A DNA stretch of 64,000 bases from Alitta virens. Taxonomy: Eukaryota > Annelida > Polychaeta > Phyllodocida > Nereididae. This document shows, in pieces, positions 34,593 through 46,800 of the stretch. The stretch is from positions 13,490,162 to 13,554,161 of the forward strand of contig OW028581.1 of NCBI GenBank assembly GCA_932294295.1, read 5' to 3'. A program made the position numbers and the translations under genes. Below the pieces are notes generated by a model. It searched no databases, was not told where the DNA came from, and saw only the letters and a program-made list of their open reading frames with translations. Position 1 is the first letter of the stretch. The number at the start of each line of letters is the position of its first letter.

Positions 34593-35692
34593 TGTAATGA
34601 TGAGCTGCCATCTAAGTTATTTTTCACATTTTGCTGTTTACATGTGTGGAGATATTCAGGAATCTTGGCATACCAGTAAATCCTTATCTGCATCACATGA
34701 AAGTCCACTCAAAAGATTGGTGAAGGCAGGTAAAGGTGGTCCTTGGGCGTGAAAATGAGTGACCACTGACTGAAGACAACCGTGGCCGTTTAATAGAGGC
34801 TCAGTACAATGAAAATTCAGTCTGTGGGAATTGAAAGTGGTTGTTTACAGCAGGCAACCATTCTATACAGATGTTGTTATAGCGGGTTTGATAATACAGC
34901 CAATGTAAGTTTATTGGTCCAGGCAGCTCTGGCCGACATCAGGCCGATGCTGTGCTGACATGGTTGACCAGGGGTCAGCATTGAGCCTATATAGCATGTT
35001 AACTGGGTACCATCCATTTCACACAAGCACTCAGTAAATGCCTGACCATTTGATGGTCAGCGGTTAGATGATGAAATGTAGGGGAATAATGCATTAATTA
35101 TGAGTTTCTGCTATAACATGGCAATTTCCAATGTTGTGCATTTTGTGCTGTGAGATTTTACTTTATTTACCACAGCATTGCCCATAATTAAATTTGCCAG
35201 CGGACATAATGCAATGTAGGGCTGATAATTGTGCAAATGCAGGCTAGCTGTGTTACATTTTTCTGAGACAAGGCATATCCAGCTCATGAGTTCAGATGTA
35301 ATGATGAACTAAAAAGGATCTTCTGTTTGTTGTACACTTGCTTAATTTCTCTGCATAATGTCCCAGATGCACTTGGGAAAATGCTGCGACTGTAACTGGA
35401 GTTACCTGATCCCTGTCAAGATCAAGTAACTCATTTTAAAGCACTTTCAGAATGCAGAATCCCCAAAAATTAGTCATTCGATCTGCTCTTGTAAATTTTT
35501 CTCTTGAATCTATCTTAAATAGACAACTGTACCATTCATCTAGGAAAGGAGTCGACTGAAGCATAGTCCACCATCTAGAGATTGGGTAACTGCAGTTATC
35601 CATACAGCTTTGTCCCAGTGCAGCCAGTTGGTTTACAACCCAACTTCACTAATGCAAACACCTAGGTTGTAGTTGCCATATGGGGGCAGGGT

Positions 35693-35887
35693 TTGACAAG
35701 GCAAAAGGTTCTTGTGCTTGGAAACTCCAATGCCAAAGGAGTTGCCCAAGGCCTTACCGACAGGGGTCTGGATGCTTGCGGTTTCATCCTGCCTGGTAAA
35801 ACCATTTGGCACATCACCTCTATAGAATCCGACACGTCAACCCACACAGGATCCAAACTGCTTGCTTCTCATGGCTGGGGACATTGA
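35693..35887 (+). pseudogene. SGNH-like fragment, probably from a mobile element ORF
   Basis: The frame reads KVLVLGNSNAKGVAQGLTDR then GLDACGFILPGKT. GNSNAKG resembles block I (GDS) of SGNH hydrolases, and LGNSNA-RG forms are known from repetitive proteins of marine invertebrates. Only the first strand, helix and second strand remain before the frame degrades. The origin from a retroelement ORF1 is inference. Confidence 0.35.
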
Positions 35888-36283
35888 GGCAGCTGACGGT
35901 CTCCCTGTTGAAACCATATGACATCAAAATTTCGGAGAAAAAAGTGTTATAGAATTTGGTAACTTCATTGGTCATAGTCTTTGAAGGTTGGTCATTCTAT
36001 TTATGAAAATATACCTAGATATAGTTAGCAAAAAAAATGTATGATAATTCCCTTTTGCATCATTGTATAACATTTCTCATTTTGGACCCCAATATATAGG
36101 TTCACCAGTTATATATATATAGTCATATTTCTAAACCTAGGGCAATATACATTGTTCAGTATTATCAAATTTGCTGAGGGTATGCTGCTGCAGCAGCCTA
36201 TGTTTTTATTCTATCAAAGTTTTGGAATTTGCCAGGTGAAGAAAGTTACACAGCATAGAATCAAAACAGACTCTTGCTTAACA

Positions 36284-36291
36284 TTTTCATA
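36284..36291. repeat. Left 8-bp target site duplication of the hAT element
   Basis: TTTTCATA, identical to 39960-39967. Eight bases is the standard duplication of hAT transposases. Confidence 0.95.
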
Positions 36292-36308
36292 CAGGGTACG
36301 AAATTCGC
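36292..36308 (+). repeat. hAT left terminal inverted repeat
   Basis: CAGGGTACGAAATTCGC. The CAGGG start is common in hAT ends. Confidence 0.95.
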
Positions 36309-36326
36309 GCCGGTCCGTCGGTCCAA

Positions 36327-36399
36327 ACCGATTAGAAATCCAAATGACCGATTAGAAGTGTCAAAATGCGAAGTTTATCGGTCACAGTGGACCGGTTAG
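36327..36399 (+). promoter_or_regulatory. hAT left subterminal motifs
   Basis: ACCGATTAG at 36327-36335 and 36347-36355, and GGACCGGTTAG at 36389-36399. They resemble the right-end GGACCAGTTAG repeats and are candidate transposase binding sites. Confidence 0.55.
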
Positions 36400-36468
36400 C
36401 CAAATCCCATAGATGCCCCAACCTTCCCCCAGAGCCCCCTAGGGGGCCTCTAGTACTGGGTGACTCCG

Positions 36469-36476
36469 TGACGTCA
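36469..36476. promoter_or_regulatory. CRE-like site upstream of the transposase
   Basis: TGACGTCA 93 bp before the transposase ATG, next to the palindrome GCCCCCTAGGGGGC (36434-36447). It is a plausible promoter element of the transposon. Confidence 0.4.
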
Positions 36477-36568
36477 CATGTCTTAAAGGGATTTCTGAGA
36501 GCTATTTTTAGCATCAGCTGTGTGCACATGGCGTGAAGTGCCGCGAACATCTTTGATTTTGTTGAGAA

Positions 36569-39531
36569 ATGGATAAATACTTGATCTTCGGTAAAAAAAG
36601 GGAAAAAAATATTGAAGGACAGGTACCAGAGTGTTCAAGGACACTTTCAGAGAAAAGAAAGACCGATGACAATTTGTCAGCTGAACAGAATCGGCTGAAG
36701 AAGAGGGAACGTTGTTGGGATGAGAAGTGGAAAGAAGGCAGGCCATGGTTGGACTTGAACAGTGACAATTTCATGATTTGCACCTGGTGTAGAAAATATA
36801 CAAGCACTCATGAAAAAGCACATAAAAGTGCATTTATTCGAGGTTAGTAAATTATTTATTGTGTCATATTTAATTCTGAAATACAAAATTAAATTTTAAT
36901 TTAAAATTTTTTAATTATTAATTGGACAATATTGGTGAATAATTTTCATGTGTCATATTTAATTCTGAAGTACAAAATTAAATTATTTTTTAAATTATTT
37001 ATTGGACAATATTGGTTAATAATGTTCATGTGTCATATTTAATTCTGAAGTACAAAATTATATTATAATTTTTTCATAATTTTTTGGACAATATTTCATT
37101 CTGAAATACAAAATTAAATTTTATGAAATTTCCTGCTTAGGAACTGACAACTGGAGAGCATCTTCACTTAATGACCATGCAAAATCAACAATTCATCTGA
37201 GGGCAGTGAAAATCCATGAGGCCCAGAAGTCAGTGAATAAATCTGAATCACACAGTCAGAGGGCGCTGCACATGCTTCATGAAGAGGCAAGATGCCACTT
37301 GGAGAAGTTGTTCCGAGCTGTACATGCCATTGGAAAACATGACCGTCCATATTCAGATTTTGTATGGCAAATCGATTTACTAGAAGCAAGTGGAGTAAAT
37401 GTCGGTAATCGATACAGGTAATAAATCAATTAATTATTTTGTTGTTCAATTATCAAGTGATAGTAAATCGGTCATGCAAATGGAATTATTTCATGTATTT
37501 CAGAAATGAAAAGCAAGGCGCTGAATTTATGAAGTACATAGCAGAATCAACAAGGAAACCTGTGAAGAAATTACTGCAAGATGTGCCATTTATTGCAGTG
37601 CTATGTGATGGATCAACCGATACTAGCACCAAAGAGCAAGAAGCCTGCTATATCCGCACTTGTCACCGAGGTGAGATCACTGTGAGATTACTAAGCTTTC
37701 AGGAAGTAGAGAGACCTACAGCAGCAAACATAGTTTCTGCTATTGAAGAGTCAGTTACTCGGTATGGAGGTCTCAGTATGGAGCAGTTTCACTCCAAACT
37801 GGTTGGTTTTGGGTCTGATGGGGCAGCTGTAATGGTGGGTAGGAATGCTGGAGTTGCCACTCTACTTAAGTTAAAGAATGAGGAAATACAGTCTGTTCAC
37901 TGCTACGCTCATCGCCTGGAACTAGCCTACAAACAGTCTATTGCCAAAGTTACGCTGTATCAGAAAGTGGAGACATTGCTGTCAAGCCTATACACACTGT
38001 ATCACAAATCTGCCCCAATGAGAAGTGAACTCGAAGCAGTCTACAAATCAGAAGGAATTCCTTGTCAAGTCCCAACAAGAATCGGTGGAACAAGATGGTT
38101 ACCCTTTGTTAACAAAGCTCTAGGTATTTGCTTCAAGAATTATGGTGTCTTCACTACACATCTGACTAAGGTACATGTACCTGAATTTAATTTGATATCT
38201 TTAGTGGTTTTCTCACAGGACTTAGTGACTTTATTTTAACTTTTCATGTCATTGTTTTCAGGTCCAGGAAAACAGATTTAACAAGGAACAGAAACTCAAA
38301 GCCCATGGTCTACTGAACCTTTACACTTGTCCAAATGTACTGAAATTCGCTCACCTTCTCTGGGATGTGTTACTTATATTACAGAAACTGTCGCTGAAAA
38401 TTCAAGAGACAGCAGTGACCATATGTGAGGTTCACACTTCATACAGCAATGCTCTTGACCAGCTTGATAAGTTCCGCAGAAGGTATATATGATATCCATT
38501 TAGAAATTTTAGATATAATCTGGTTTTTATAAAAATTTCAACAATTGCGTTTTTGGATATTTCATCGAAGATTATATATCTGCAGTTCAGGTCCAAAACT
38601 GAAGGAGGTTGAGGATCTCAAGCCAGGAGATGAGTATCAAGGCCAAGCTTTGAAGGCTTCAGGGAAAGAGAGGAAACATTTCTTTGATGTCAAAGAAGAA
38701 TTCCTTTTGAAGATCAAGGAATGTCTGACTGCTCGCTTTATAGATTCGGATGAGGAAGTAATCAAAGCTTCTGGAATCATTCATCTTAACTCCTGGCCAA
38801 GGGATGACAATTTGAAAGGTATGATTTTAAAATGTGTATTTTAATCTTAATCTTATCATATACATCACTGGAAGTTGGAACTCAACATGTTTTTATTCTC
38901 CTGCTGCAGACTTTGGCCATGACATGGTACAGATGTTGGCAAACCAGTTCAAGAAAACCCTACAATCAAGTGAAGTTGATGTGGACCAACTTGACAATGA
39001 ATGGTTTAGTCTAAAACAAGCAGTGTCCTCAGAGTAAGTTGAGAGTATATTTCATTGATCAGTGTTCACATGACAGCATCTGGTACAATTACCTGTCTTT
39101 TTTTCCTAAACTCTTTTTTTTTTTTTGGCAGTTCTGGTCACCTGACATGGAATTTAATCAACAAGAAATATGGCAAGGACCACAGCAATATCCTGCCCTT
39201 GATTGACCTCTGCCATGTCATTCCAGCTTCATCTGCAGAATGTGAAAGAGGGTTCAGCGCAATGAAAAGAACCAAAACAGACTGGCGGTCTAAACTTTCT
39301 GCTGAATCTCTTACAGACCTGATAACTGTTTCTCTTTACTCTCCAGACATTAGCAGCTATAATCCCACAGAAGCAGTTGATCTGTGGTGGGAAGGAAGCA
39401 CTCTCAGGCGGAGACCTGAACAAAATTCATATCAAAGGATCCAGACTGAGAGTGACACAGATGATCATGTTGATAGTCAAGAATGTGAAGATAGGTTAAT
39501 CAGTTTCAGCTCTGAATATAGTGACAATTAA
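36569..39531 (+). CDS. hAT-family transposase, seven exons, 731 residues
   Basis: Cut-and-paste transposase. The exons are 36569-36842, 37141-37417, 37504-38170, 38262-38482, 38586-38818, 38910-39033 and 39132-39531. All introns are GT-AG, short, and phase-consistent. The N-terminus holds a BED/TTF-like zinc finger (C71-x2-C74 with H104 and H110). RNase H-like core motifs are LCDGSTDTS with D219 and VGFGSDGAAV with D289, then the helical part with CYAHRLELA and GTRWLPF. The C-terminal hAT dimerisation motif IPASSAECERGFSAM spans 629-643 and also supplies the expected glutamate. The closest relatives are ZNF862/KIAA1586-like hAT proteins. The start is the first ATG in frame, 277 bp inside the element. 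No AATAAA was seen after the stop. Confidence 0.92.
36861..37125. repeat. 80-89 bp tandem repeat in transposase intron 1
   Basis: About three and a half copies of a unit that starts GTGTCATATTTAATTCTGAA (36861, 36950, 37030) and contains TTGGACAATATT. This internal expansion could mark copies of this transposon subfamily. Confidence 0.85.
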
Positions 39532-39860
39532 ATGTATTCAGAGTATTTAGTCAACTAGATTTACATATCCAGGACATCAGTATTATGAAGTATTTAGTAT
39601 TGGTAATTTTATATTAATGTCATGTGGTGCTCATATATTATAGCTATCCTACTTACGTTCTTTTTCTCTGTATTCTAGTCAGTCAGGTGCAGAGAGCTTT
39701 TACTTTAATGTTGTATTATCAGTATTTGAAATAATGCTCATTTTTGATGATTTCAGATTGTTTTAATTTAAGGTTCTGTGCTAAATCAATGTGTATTGAT
39801 TTGATTGATTAATTCACTTATATAACATGTATAACATGATGTATAATTGGCGGAAAATTT

Positions 39861-39935
39861 GGACCAGTTAGACCTGAAATGGACCAGTTAGATACTTGAG
39901 TGGACCAGTTAGCTCCCAGAACGTGGACCAGTTAG
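39861..39935 (+). promoter_or_regulatory. hAT right subterminal repeats, four copies
   Basis: GGACCAGTTAG at 39861-39871, 39881-39891, 39902-39912 and 39925-39935, spaced 20, 21 and 23 bases. Likely binding sites for the transposase zinc finger. Confidence 0.75.
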
Positions 39936-39942
39936 CTAATTT

Positions 39943-39959
39943 GCGAATTTCGTACCCTG
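39943..39959 (-). repeat. hAT right terminal inverted repeat
   Basis: GCGAATTTCGTACCCTG, a perfect reverse complement of the left end over 17 bases. The duplicated target TTTTCATA follows at 39960-39967, running into a (TA)n tract. Confidence 0.95.
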
Positions 39960-39960
39960 T

Positions 39961-39997
<37 letters not shown>

Positions 39998-40339
39998 TTT
40001 GGCCAAAGTAAACAATATGGTAATTTCTCTTGGGAAACAACAGGTGAACTGTGAGGCTAGGCTGCAGCATCCTTGCATCTTGGTCACACCTCAGTGATTC
40101 CCAGGCACTTGACCCCTGGACCCTGGTCAGGGCAGTTAGCTGATGTGATGCATATGCATATGTATGAGCTACTTCAACTTCAGTAATTATGACCTGAGAT
40201 TTAGGCTGGGAATGTCAACTTTAAGGTCCTAAGGGTTCACTTTCACCAATCAACCTGGATCTGGGACATCAGTATTCATATTCTTTCATATAAATGACTC
40301 AGTTTGAAGCTAAATAATTAAGTGAGAAATCACACTTAA

Positions 40340-40850
40340 AAAAAAAAAAAAAGACCACCTCACTATAAGGACCAAGGTACCTCACTATTTAGCAATATAT
40401 TGATAATTAAGAAAATATTCTCTGCTTTAAAACTCCCTCAATATTAAGACCACTTCATCATTAAGACTACAGTATATATAATTAAGAGAAACCCCTCTAT
40501 AAGACCACCTCATGATTAAGACCTCATGAGCAGTAAATTATCTCAATATTAAGATCACTCCACCATTAAGACTACAGTCTAGATAATGATTAAGAGAGAA
40601 CCTTTTTAACCACATCACTATTAAAACCACAGTTTAGAAAAATATAAGCAAAGCCCAAATTAAGACCACCTCACTATTAAGACCATCTTACTATTAAGAC
40701 CACCTCACCAATAAGACCAAATTTACAATTTAGACAAGTATGTAAAACCCCACTTAAAGACCACCTCAATATTAAGACCAATCAATTAATACTAAAAGAA
40801 ACCCCACTTTAGAGACCACCCCAGTATTAAGACCATGATGTTTAAATATG
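40340..40850. repeat. Degenerate ATTAAGACCACCTCACT repeats
   Basis: At least ten imperfect copies of ATTAAGACCAC with CCTCACTA and ACCCCACTT variants. It is non-coding and of low complexity, spaced irregularly at 20-60 bases. Confidence 0.7.
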
Positions 40851-41429
40851 GATACATCAATGTCTAGGGAAATCATTGGTATAATATCACTCAGTGATGT
40901 ATAATATCATCCGGTTATGTAACAGCACCCCTGACCTTTGGGAAACTTCAAAGGGATGCTGTCACCCCCTGCCCTCAATTGAACCCCTGATAACAATCTG
41001 ACCTAATAAACTTTTGGAGGGATTTATTTCTTCATTCTGCAGTTGGAAGAGCTATGGGAAGGACATGCTTCTACTTGAGGTAAGTGATTTTGTTTCTTGA
41101 TCAGGTTTTTCTCTTGTGATCCATAAGAATGTTAAGAAAGTTCCATGTTTTGTCTTGTAGTAGGTAACTGAATATATGTTTTTATTATAACATTGTTTAC
41201 ATTTTTTGATAAATTGTGGTTTAAAAAGGTTGTGTACACATGGTTCACTGCTACCATATATATCTATCATTTAGTCATAATTAATGTGTATTAATTATTT
41301 TTTATTGTTTGTATGATTATTCAATCAACAATTACTGAAATAGTTATATTTACACTTTGTAGATATGTAAGATGCAGTTTTCTGCTAACACTGTCCATTA
41401 AGTCTAGTGACTCCATGCACTGTCACTTT

Positions 41430-42560
41430 GAAATTACGTATATTGTGTATTTGTCCCAATGCTAACTTGAAGCTTACTCAGTTTATATGGCCAGCTGCCA
41501 GTGGCAGACATAATGATGAGATGATAAGACTTGTGGAATCCACTAAATTTTATGCTATTTTAGCAAAACTAAATATTTCAATTTTGCACTTGCTGTTGCT
41601 ACATTCTGTAGTAGTACTATCATTCCCACTGCTTACTCTGCTTTCATTTACTAGACCCTAGTTGTCATCATAATGAAAGTAATGAATGGGACAAATTTTT
41701 ATTATTTGTGATAAGAAAACACAAAATTACGGGAAGACAAACCATTTTCCTTATACTATATATATATAGAAAGTTGGTTACCACGGTAATCATTTTTGGC
41801 TAACAATGCCTTATAAAGGACCAACATGAGTTTCATTTTCGAAAATTTCCGAAAATTTTGCATGAGTTATCATTATTTATTATTGTTATATAACTTATAA
41901 AGCACTGATTCAAAAGAATACTGCTCACAGTGCATAAAATAAGAAATCGAGTAAACAGTGGTAAATAATGTTTAAAAGTAATAACAATTAACAAATTTAT
42001 ATAAAATCAACAATAAAATAAAAATATAGGCTGCGCTGCAACAAAACCCTCTGCGAATCCCACATGGCATACAGGCATCATTATAACTGTTCAGCATGTT
42101 CAGTGTTTGTCTGACCATGGAGACAAGAGTACTACTACTACTCTTGTCTCTTTGGTCCGACAAGCAGGAGGGTGGGTGTTACACTTTCATTTCCAAAGCA
42201 GAACTCTTAACACAAACTTTAGTTTCCAGAGCTGAACTCTTAATACTAATGCACTAATGTATTTATAACTATGCATCTTCTTTACACTGTTTCAATGTCC
42301 CAATGCTACTGAACCTGAAGCTTACTCAGTTTATATGGCCAGCTGCCAGAGGCAGACATAATGATGAGATAATAAGACTTGTGCATTCCACTATATTTTA
42401 TGAATTTTATACTTATTAATTTTGCTTAATCTAGACAATGTGGGTTCTTGAATTCGACATTAGAAGCAGTATGAGTAGTATGTACTACTACAGAAATGTA
42501 GCAATAGCAAGTGCAAAATTGAAATATTTAGTTTTGCTAAAATAGCAGAAAAATGGAGCA
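41430..42560. repeat. Duplicated block, direct and inverted copies
   Basis: AAGCTTACTCAGTTTATATG and GGCCAGCTGCCAG at about 41469 recur at about 42318 in direct orientation. AAATATTTCAATTTTGCACT (41570 region) recurs inverted at about 42512. The second block is inserted between the arm halves of the interspersed element at 42.0 kb. Confidence 0.6.
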
Positions 42561-43680
42561 ACAGGATTTGAATAAAATGAAATTTTATACAGTAACACAC
42601 CATATGGCCTAGTGGTGCCTTTTGATAGTCACACGGACATATCTCAGCTATGTGTGCAATGAACCAAAATAATTGCTACTTGGCCTATATAGCCTGTTAC
42701 GCAATGCTAATTAGAGTCCAAGATGTTCTATTTTTTTAACTTTTAAGTTTTTCATTATGTTCTAAGTATGAAAATATTTAATTAATAGCAATCCATTCTA
42801 TTCAGAGTGAAGCCAAGTGTGTATCAAAAGTACTGTATAGCCATTTAATTTTTCTGTTTCAAAGATTGTATGCACAATACGGAGTATTCAGTTTGCCAGA
42901 ATTATCAGCATGTTCCCTAACTAATCTACAACTTAGATATGAAATTCAGCAGCAATGTTATGCCATATAAAGATGTTGGGTATAATGTCATACTAAATAA
43001 ACATTTAAGGTTTCTATTTACTTGTATAAAGACTATATACAACTAAATAGAACTCTAAAAGGTTTATTTTGTAAGGAAACTTACTCAACACACCCATTTT
43101 CATGCTTTCATTAGTCAAAATATTTTCCACACGCTGATAACTTTAGCTGGCTACTGAAGGAACAAATACATTATAAATTGCCATATTCCCTTCAACAGTT
43201 ACTGAATTGTTGGGTTGCTTATTTACATTAAATCTATGGCATTTAATTTATTAGAATATGGCAATACTATGATCAATTATTTAGTGTAAGCACATGAATT
43301 CTGCAAAATGTATGGTTTTCATCGTAAAGTATGTGATGCCATAGAATATGAAGGAAGCAACACCATTTTTAGCATTTTTATCCAGTGAGTGATTCCAGTC
43401 TGTAAATGGAAATATTAATTTTTTTTTTTCAAAATTATTAAAACACAGATAAGATATGTAAATGTGACCGTCAAGAGCCACAACTAAGTAATACCATATG
43501 AAATTTTGTTGGGTAAGCGCTTTAATACCAGAGTTTAACTCCAGAAACACAATTAAACACAACTTATAGCATTTTTTCAGATTTTTCATTAGCAATAAAA
43601 ACATGTCAAAACGAAGTTTGAAAAGTGGAAAAACTGTAATTTAGATACCATACTTTCATGCCGTCCACAATACAAGTTGA
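42023..43680 (+). repeat. Interspersed element, third copy, with insertions
   Basis: Starts ATAGGCTGCGCTGCAACA. The left arm is interrupted by a micro-foldback at 42116-42150 and a 320-bp block at about 42253-42575. The hairpin lies near 42960-43085 and the reversed arm near 43440-43560 (CACAGATAAGATATGTAAAT). Confidence 0.6.
42116..42150. mobile_element. Micro-foldback sharing the terminus of the 53.4-kb MITE
   Basis: CATGGAGACAAGAGTA, a 7-base loop, then TACTCTTGTCTC. The first 16 bases equal the end of the 603-bp MITE at 53403. It looks like a minimal deletion derivative of that family, and it sits within GTCTGAC/GTCCGAC, which may be a worn target duplication. Confidence 0.55.
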
Positions 43681-43813
43681 TATCTAGCCTATTTCTCTCT
43701 GACCTTGACTTTTTGTTGCACAATGGACCATTTGGGAGCTACTTTCGAACAGAAATTGCATAAAAAAGTACATAGTTCTAATAAAAATTGGTTACTCTTG
43801 CAGGATGTGATAC

Positions 43814-46800
43814 ATGAAGCTGAAAGAAACCTTAACCATGATTGATAGACCAAAGCTGCATAAGCAGAGGATGTCCAGGAACCATGACAAAATACAAGCA
43901 CTGCCACGAAACACGAAAATGGAAGTATCCTATCACTATGGAGACACTGGAAAAAAACTCCATGAAAGACAACAGAAAATAACTTTTGATGACTATGGAG
44001 CACCTGATATCATTAACATCAAACTTCGCAGAGATTTGGTGCAAGGTTAGAGTTACCCTTTTCAGTACAATCACTAAATATTGCAAATTATGACTACCAC
44101 ATCAATCATTTTAATGCAAATTTGCAAGAGTTTTATGTTTAATGTTGCAAATTGTGAATATCACCTGTAATCATGTGATAATATACATAGTTAATATTTT
44201 AATATCTGTCTCAACAAAGTGATTTTTATAAATAGATCCAGTACAGACTTTGCTAATAAAATAAGATTACCTGCCTTTTGAAACAAAGTTAAACCTTCTA
44301 ATTGATTATGTATTTTCAGGGTATATACCAAACTGTACACCAAGAACTTCTAGACATCAGCAGAGTAGGTATGTAACCAGCAACTTTAATGGGTTGCATT
44401 TCTTTTGGTTGGGAGATAGGTGCATACTAATTATGAGTTCAAAAACGCATAATTGAAATAAGCAGCAGTTGACAGGGTATCACTTTATCATAAATCAGTT
44501 GCAGTGTACCATATGGCTCATTAGTTGCATTAGTTGCTTTATTAAGGAAGTAAAATTCTCCTTCCAGTGAATGGTTGCCCTTCTGATGATGTAATTATAC
44601 AATCAGGTCATTGAGTGAAATAGTGATGTCACAAAGGGATAGAAGACCAGCATGCAGCTCCCCCTGATGCATTGGTGATTCTTTAGGGACCGGATACTAC
44701 TAAAAACCCAGAATCAATCAAAAATTATCTATAAAATAAAAGGTACATCCCATGCTGCTTCCTCTGGTATTGAAGTACTCAGCAGGCTATTGGTTGCCTT
44801 ATTAAGGAAGTACAATGCCCATTATTGGTTGCCCTTATGGGAAGTAACAGATGGGCATACTGATGCCTTTTTGAGGAAGTAACAGGCTAGTTTGTGGTTG
44901 CCACTATTAGAGGGGTTTGCTTAATGATTTATAATTGAAAATTGTTTAAACTGAAACAATGTTCTATCTTTAAACACAAAGTAACACTGGAAGTTATCAT
45001 AACAGCAGAATCAATCAAAAATGTACTTGTAAAATTTCCAGACATGCCACATTCAATCCTGCTTGCTCTGGTAGTGGAAGTACTCGGCTAGCTATTGGTT
45101 GCCTTATTAAGGAAGTACAATGCCCATTATTGGTTGCCCTTATGGGAAGTAACAGGTGGGCATACTGTTGCCTTTTTGAGGAAGTAACAGGCTAGTTTGC
45201 GGTTGCCACTATTAGAGGGGTGTGCTTGATGATTTATAATTGCAAATTGTTTAAACTGAAACATTGGAAATTATCAAAACATCAGAATTAATCAAAAATG
45301 TACTTGTAAAATTTCTGGACATACCATGTTCAATGCTGCTTGCTCTGGTAGAGGAAGTACTCGGCTAGCTATTGGTTGCCTTATTAAGGAAGTACAATGC
45401 CCATTATTGGTTGCCCTTATGGGAAGTAACAGGTGGGCATACTGATGCCTTTTTGAGGAAGTAACAGGCTAGTTTGTGGTTGCCACTATTAGAGGGGTTT
45501 GCTTAATGATTTATAATTGAAAATTGTTTAAACTGAAACAATGTTCTATCTTTAAACACAAAGTAACACTGGAAGTTATCATAACACCAGAATCAATCAA
45601 AAATGTACTTGTAAAATTTCCAGACATGCCACATTCAATCCTGCTTGCTCTGGTAGTGGAAGTACTCGGCTAGCTATTGGTTGCCTTATTAAGGAAGTAC
45701 AATGCCCATTATTGGTTGCCCTTATGGGAAGTAACAGGTGGGCATACTGTTGCCTTTTTGAGGAAGTAACAGGCTAGTTTGCGGTTGCCACTATTAGAGG
45801 GGTGTGCTTGATGATTTATAATTGCAAATTGTTTAAACTGAAACATTGGAAATTATCAAAACATCAGAATTAATCAAAAATGTACTTGTAAAATTTCTGG
45901 ACATGCCATGTTCAATGCTGCTTGCTCTGGTAGAGGAAGTACTCGGCTAGCTATTGGTTGCCTTATTAAGGAAGTACAATGCCCATTATTGGTTGCCCTT
46001 ATGGGAAGTAACAGGTGGGCATACTGTTGCCTTTTTGAGGAAGTAACAGGCTAGTTTGCGGTTGCCACTATTAGAGGGGTGTGCTTGATGATTTATAATT
46101 GCAAATTGTTTAAACTGAAACATTGGAAATTATCAAAACATCAGAATTAATCAAAAATGTACTTGTAAAATTTCTGGACATGCCATGTTCAATGCTGCTT
46201 GCTCTGGTAGAGGAAGTACTCGGCTAGCTATTGGTTGCCTTATTAAGGAAGTACAATGCCCATTATTGGTTGCCCTTATGGGAAGTAACAGGTGGGCATA
46301 CTGTTGCCTTTTTGAGGAAGTAACAGGCTAGTTTGCGGTTGCCACTATTAGAGGGGTGTGCTTGATGATTTATAATTGCAAATTGTTTAAACTGAAACAT
46401 TGGAAATTATCAAAACATCAGAATTAATCAAAAATGTACTTGTAAAATTTCTGGACATGCCATGTTCAATGCTGCTTGCTCTGGTAGAGGAAGTACTCGG
46501 CTAGCTATTGGTTGCCTTATTAAGGAAGTACAATGCCCATTATTGGTTGCCCTTATGGGAAGTAACAGGTGGGCATACTGTTGCCTTTTTGAGGAAGTAA
46601 CAGGCTAGTTTGTGGTTGCCACTATTAGAAGGGTGTGCTTGATTATTTATAATTGCAAATTGTTTAAACTGAAACATTGGAAATTATCAAAACATCAAAA
46701 TTAATAAAAAATGTACTTGTAAAATTTCTGGACATGCCATGTTCAATGCTGCTTGCTCTGGTAGTGGAAGTACTCGGCTAGCTATTGGTTGCCTTATTAA

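Larger units (their letters stand above)
33700..35320. repeat. Divergent repeats of an AGAGGCAGA-TGATGA motif
   Basis: The word GGCAGATGTAATGATGAG and close variants recur at about 33703, 33850, 33990, 34127, 34590 and 35290, and again at 41490 and 42345. Spacing is irregular. A SINE and a SINE fragment are inserted among them. Confidence 0.5.
36292..39959 (+). mobile_element. Complete-looking hAT DNA transposon
   Basis: A 3668-bp element. Its 17-bp perfect terminal inverted repeats are CAGGGTACGAAATTCGC (36292-36308) and the reverse complement at 39943-39959. The 8-bp target duplication TTTTCATA at 36284-36291 is repeated exactly at 39960-39967. Inside is one spliced transposase gene with no stop. 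Subterminal repeats GGACCAGTTAG occur four times near the right end; related GGACCGGTTAG and ACCGATTAG words lie near the left end. Perfect termini and duplication point to a recent insertion. Confidence 0.95.

Noticed and set aside
36483..36886. Minus-strand ORFs over the transposase first exon
   Set aside because: Shadows of the spliced + strand transposase, which has the domain evidence.
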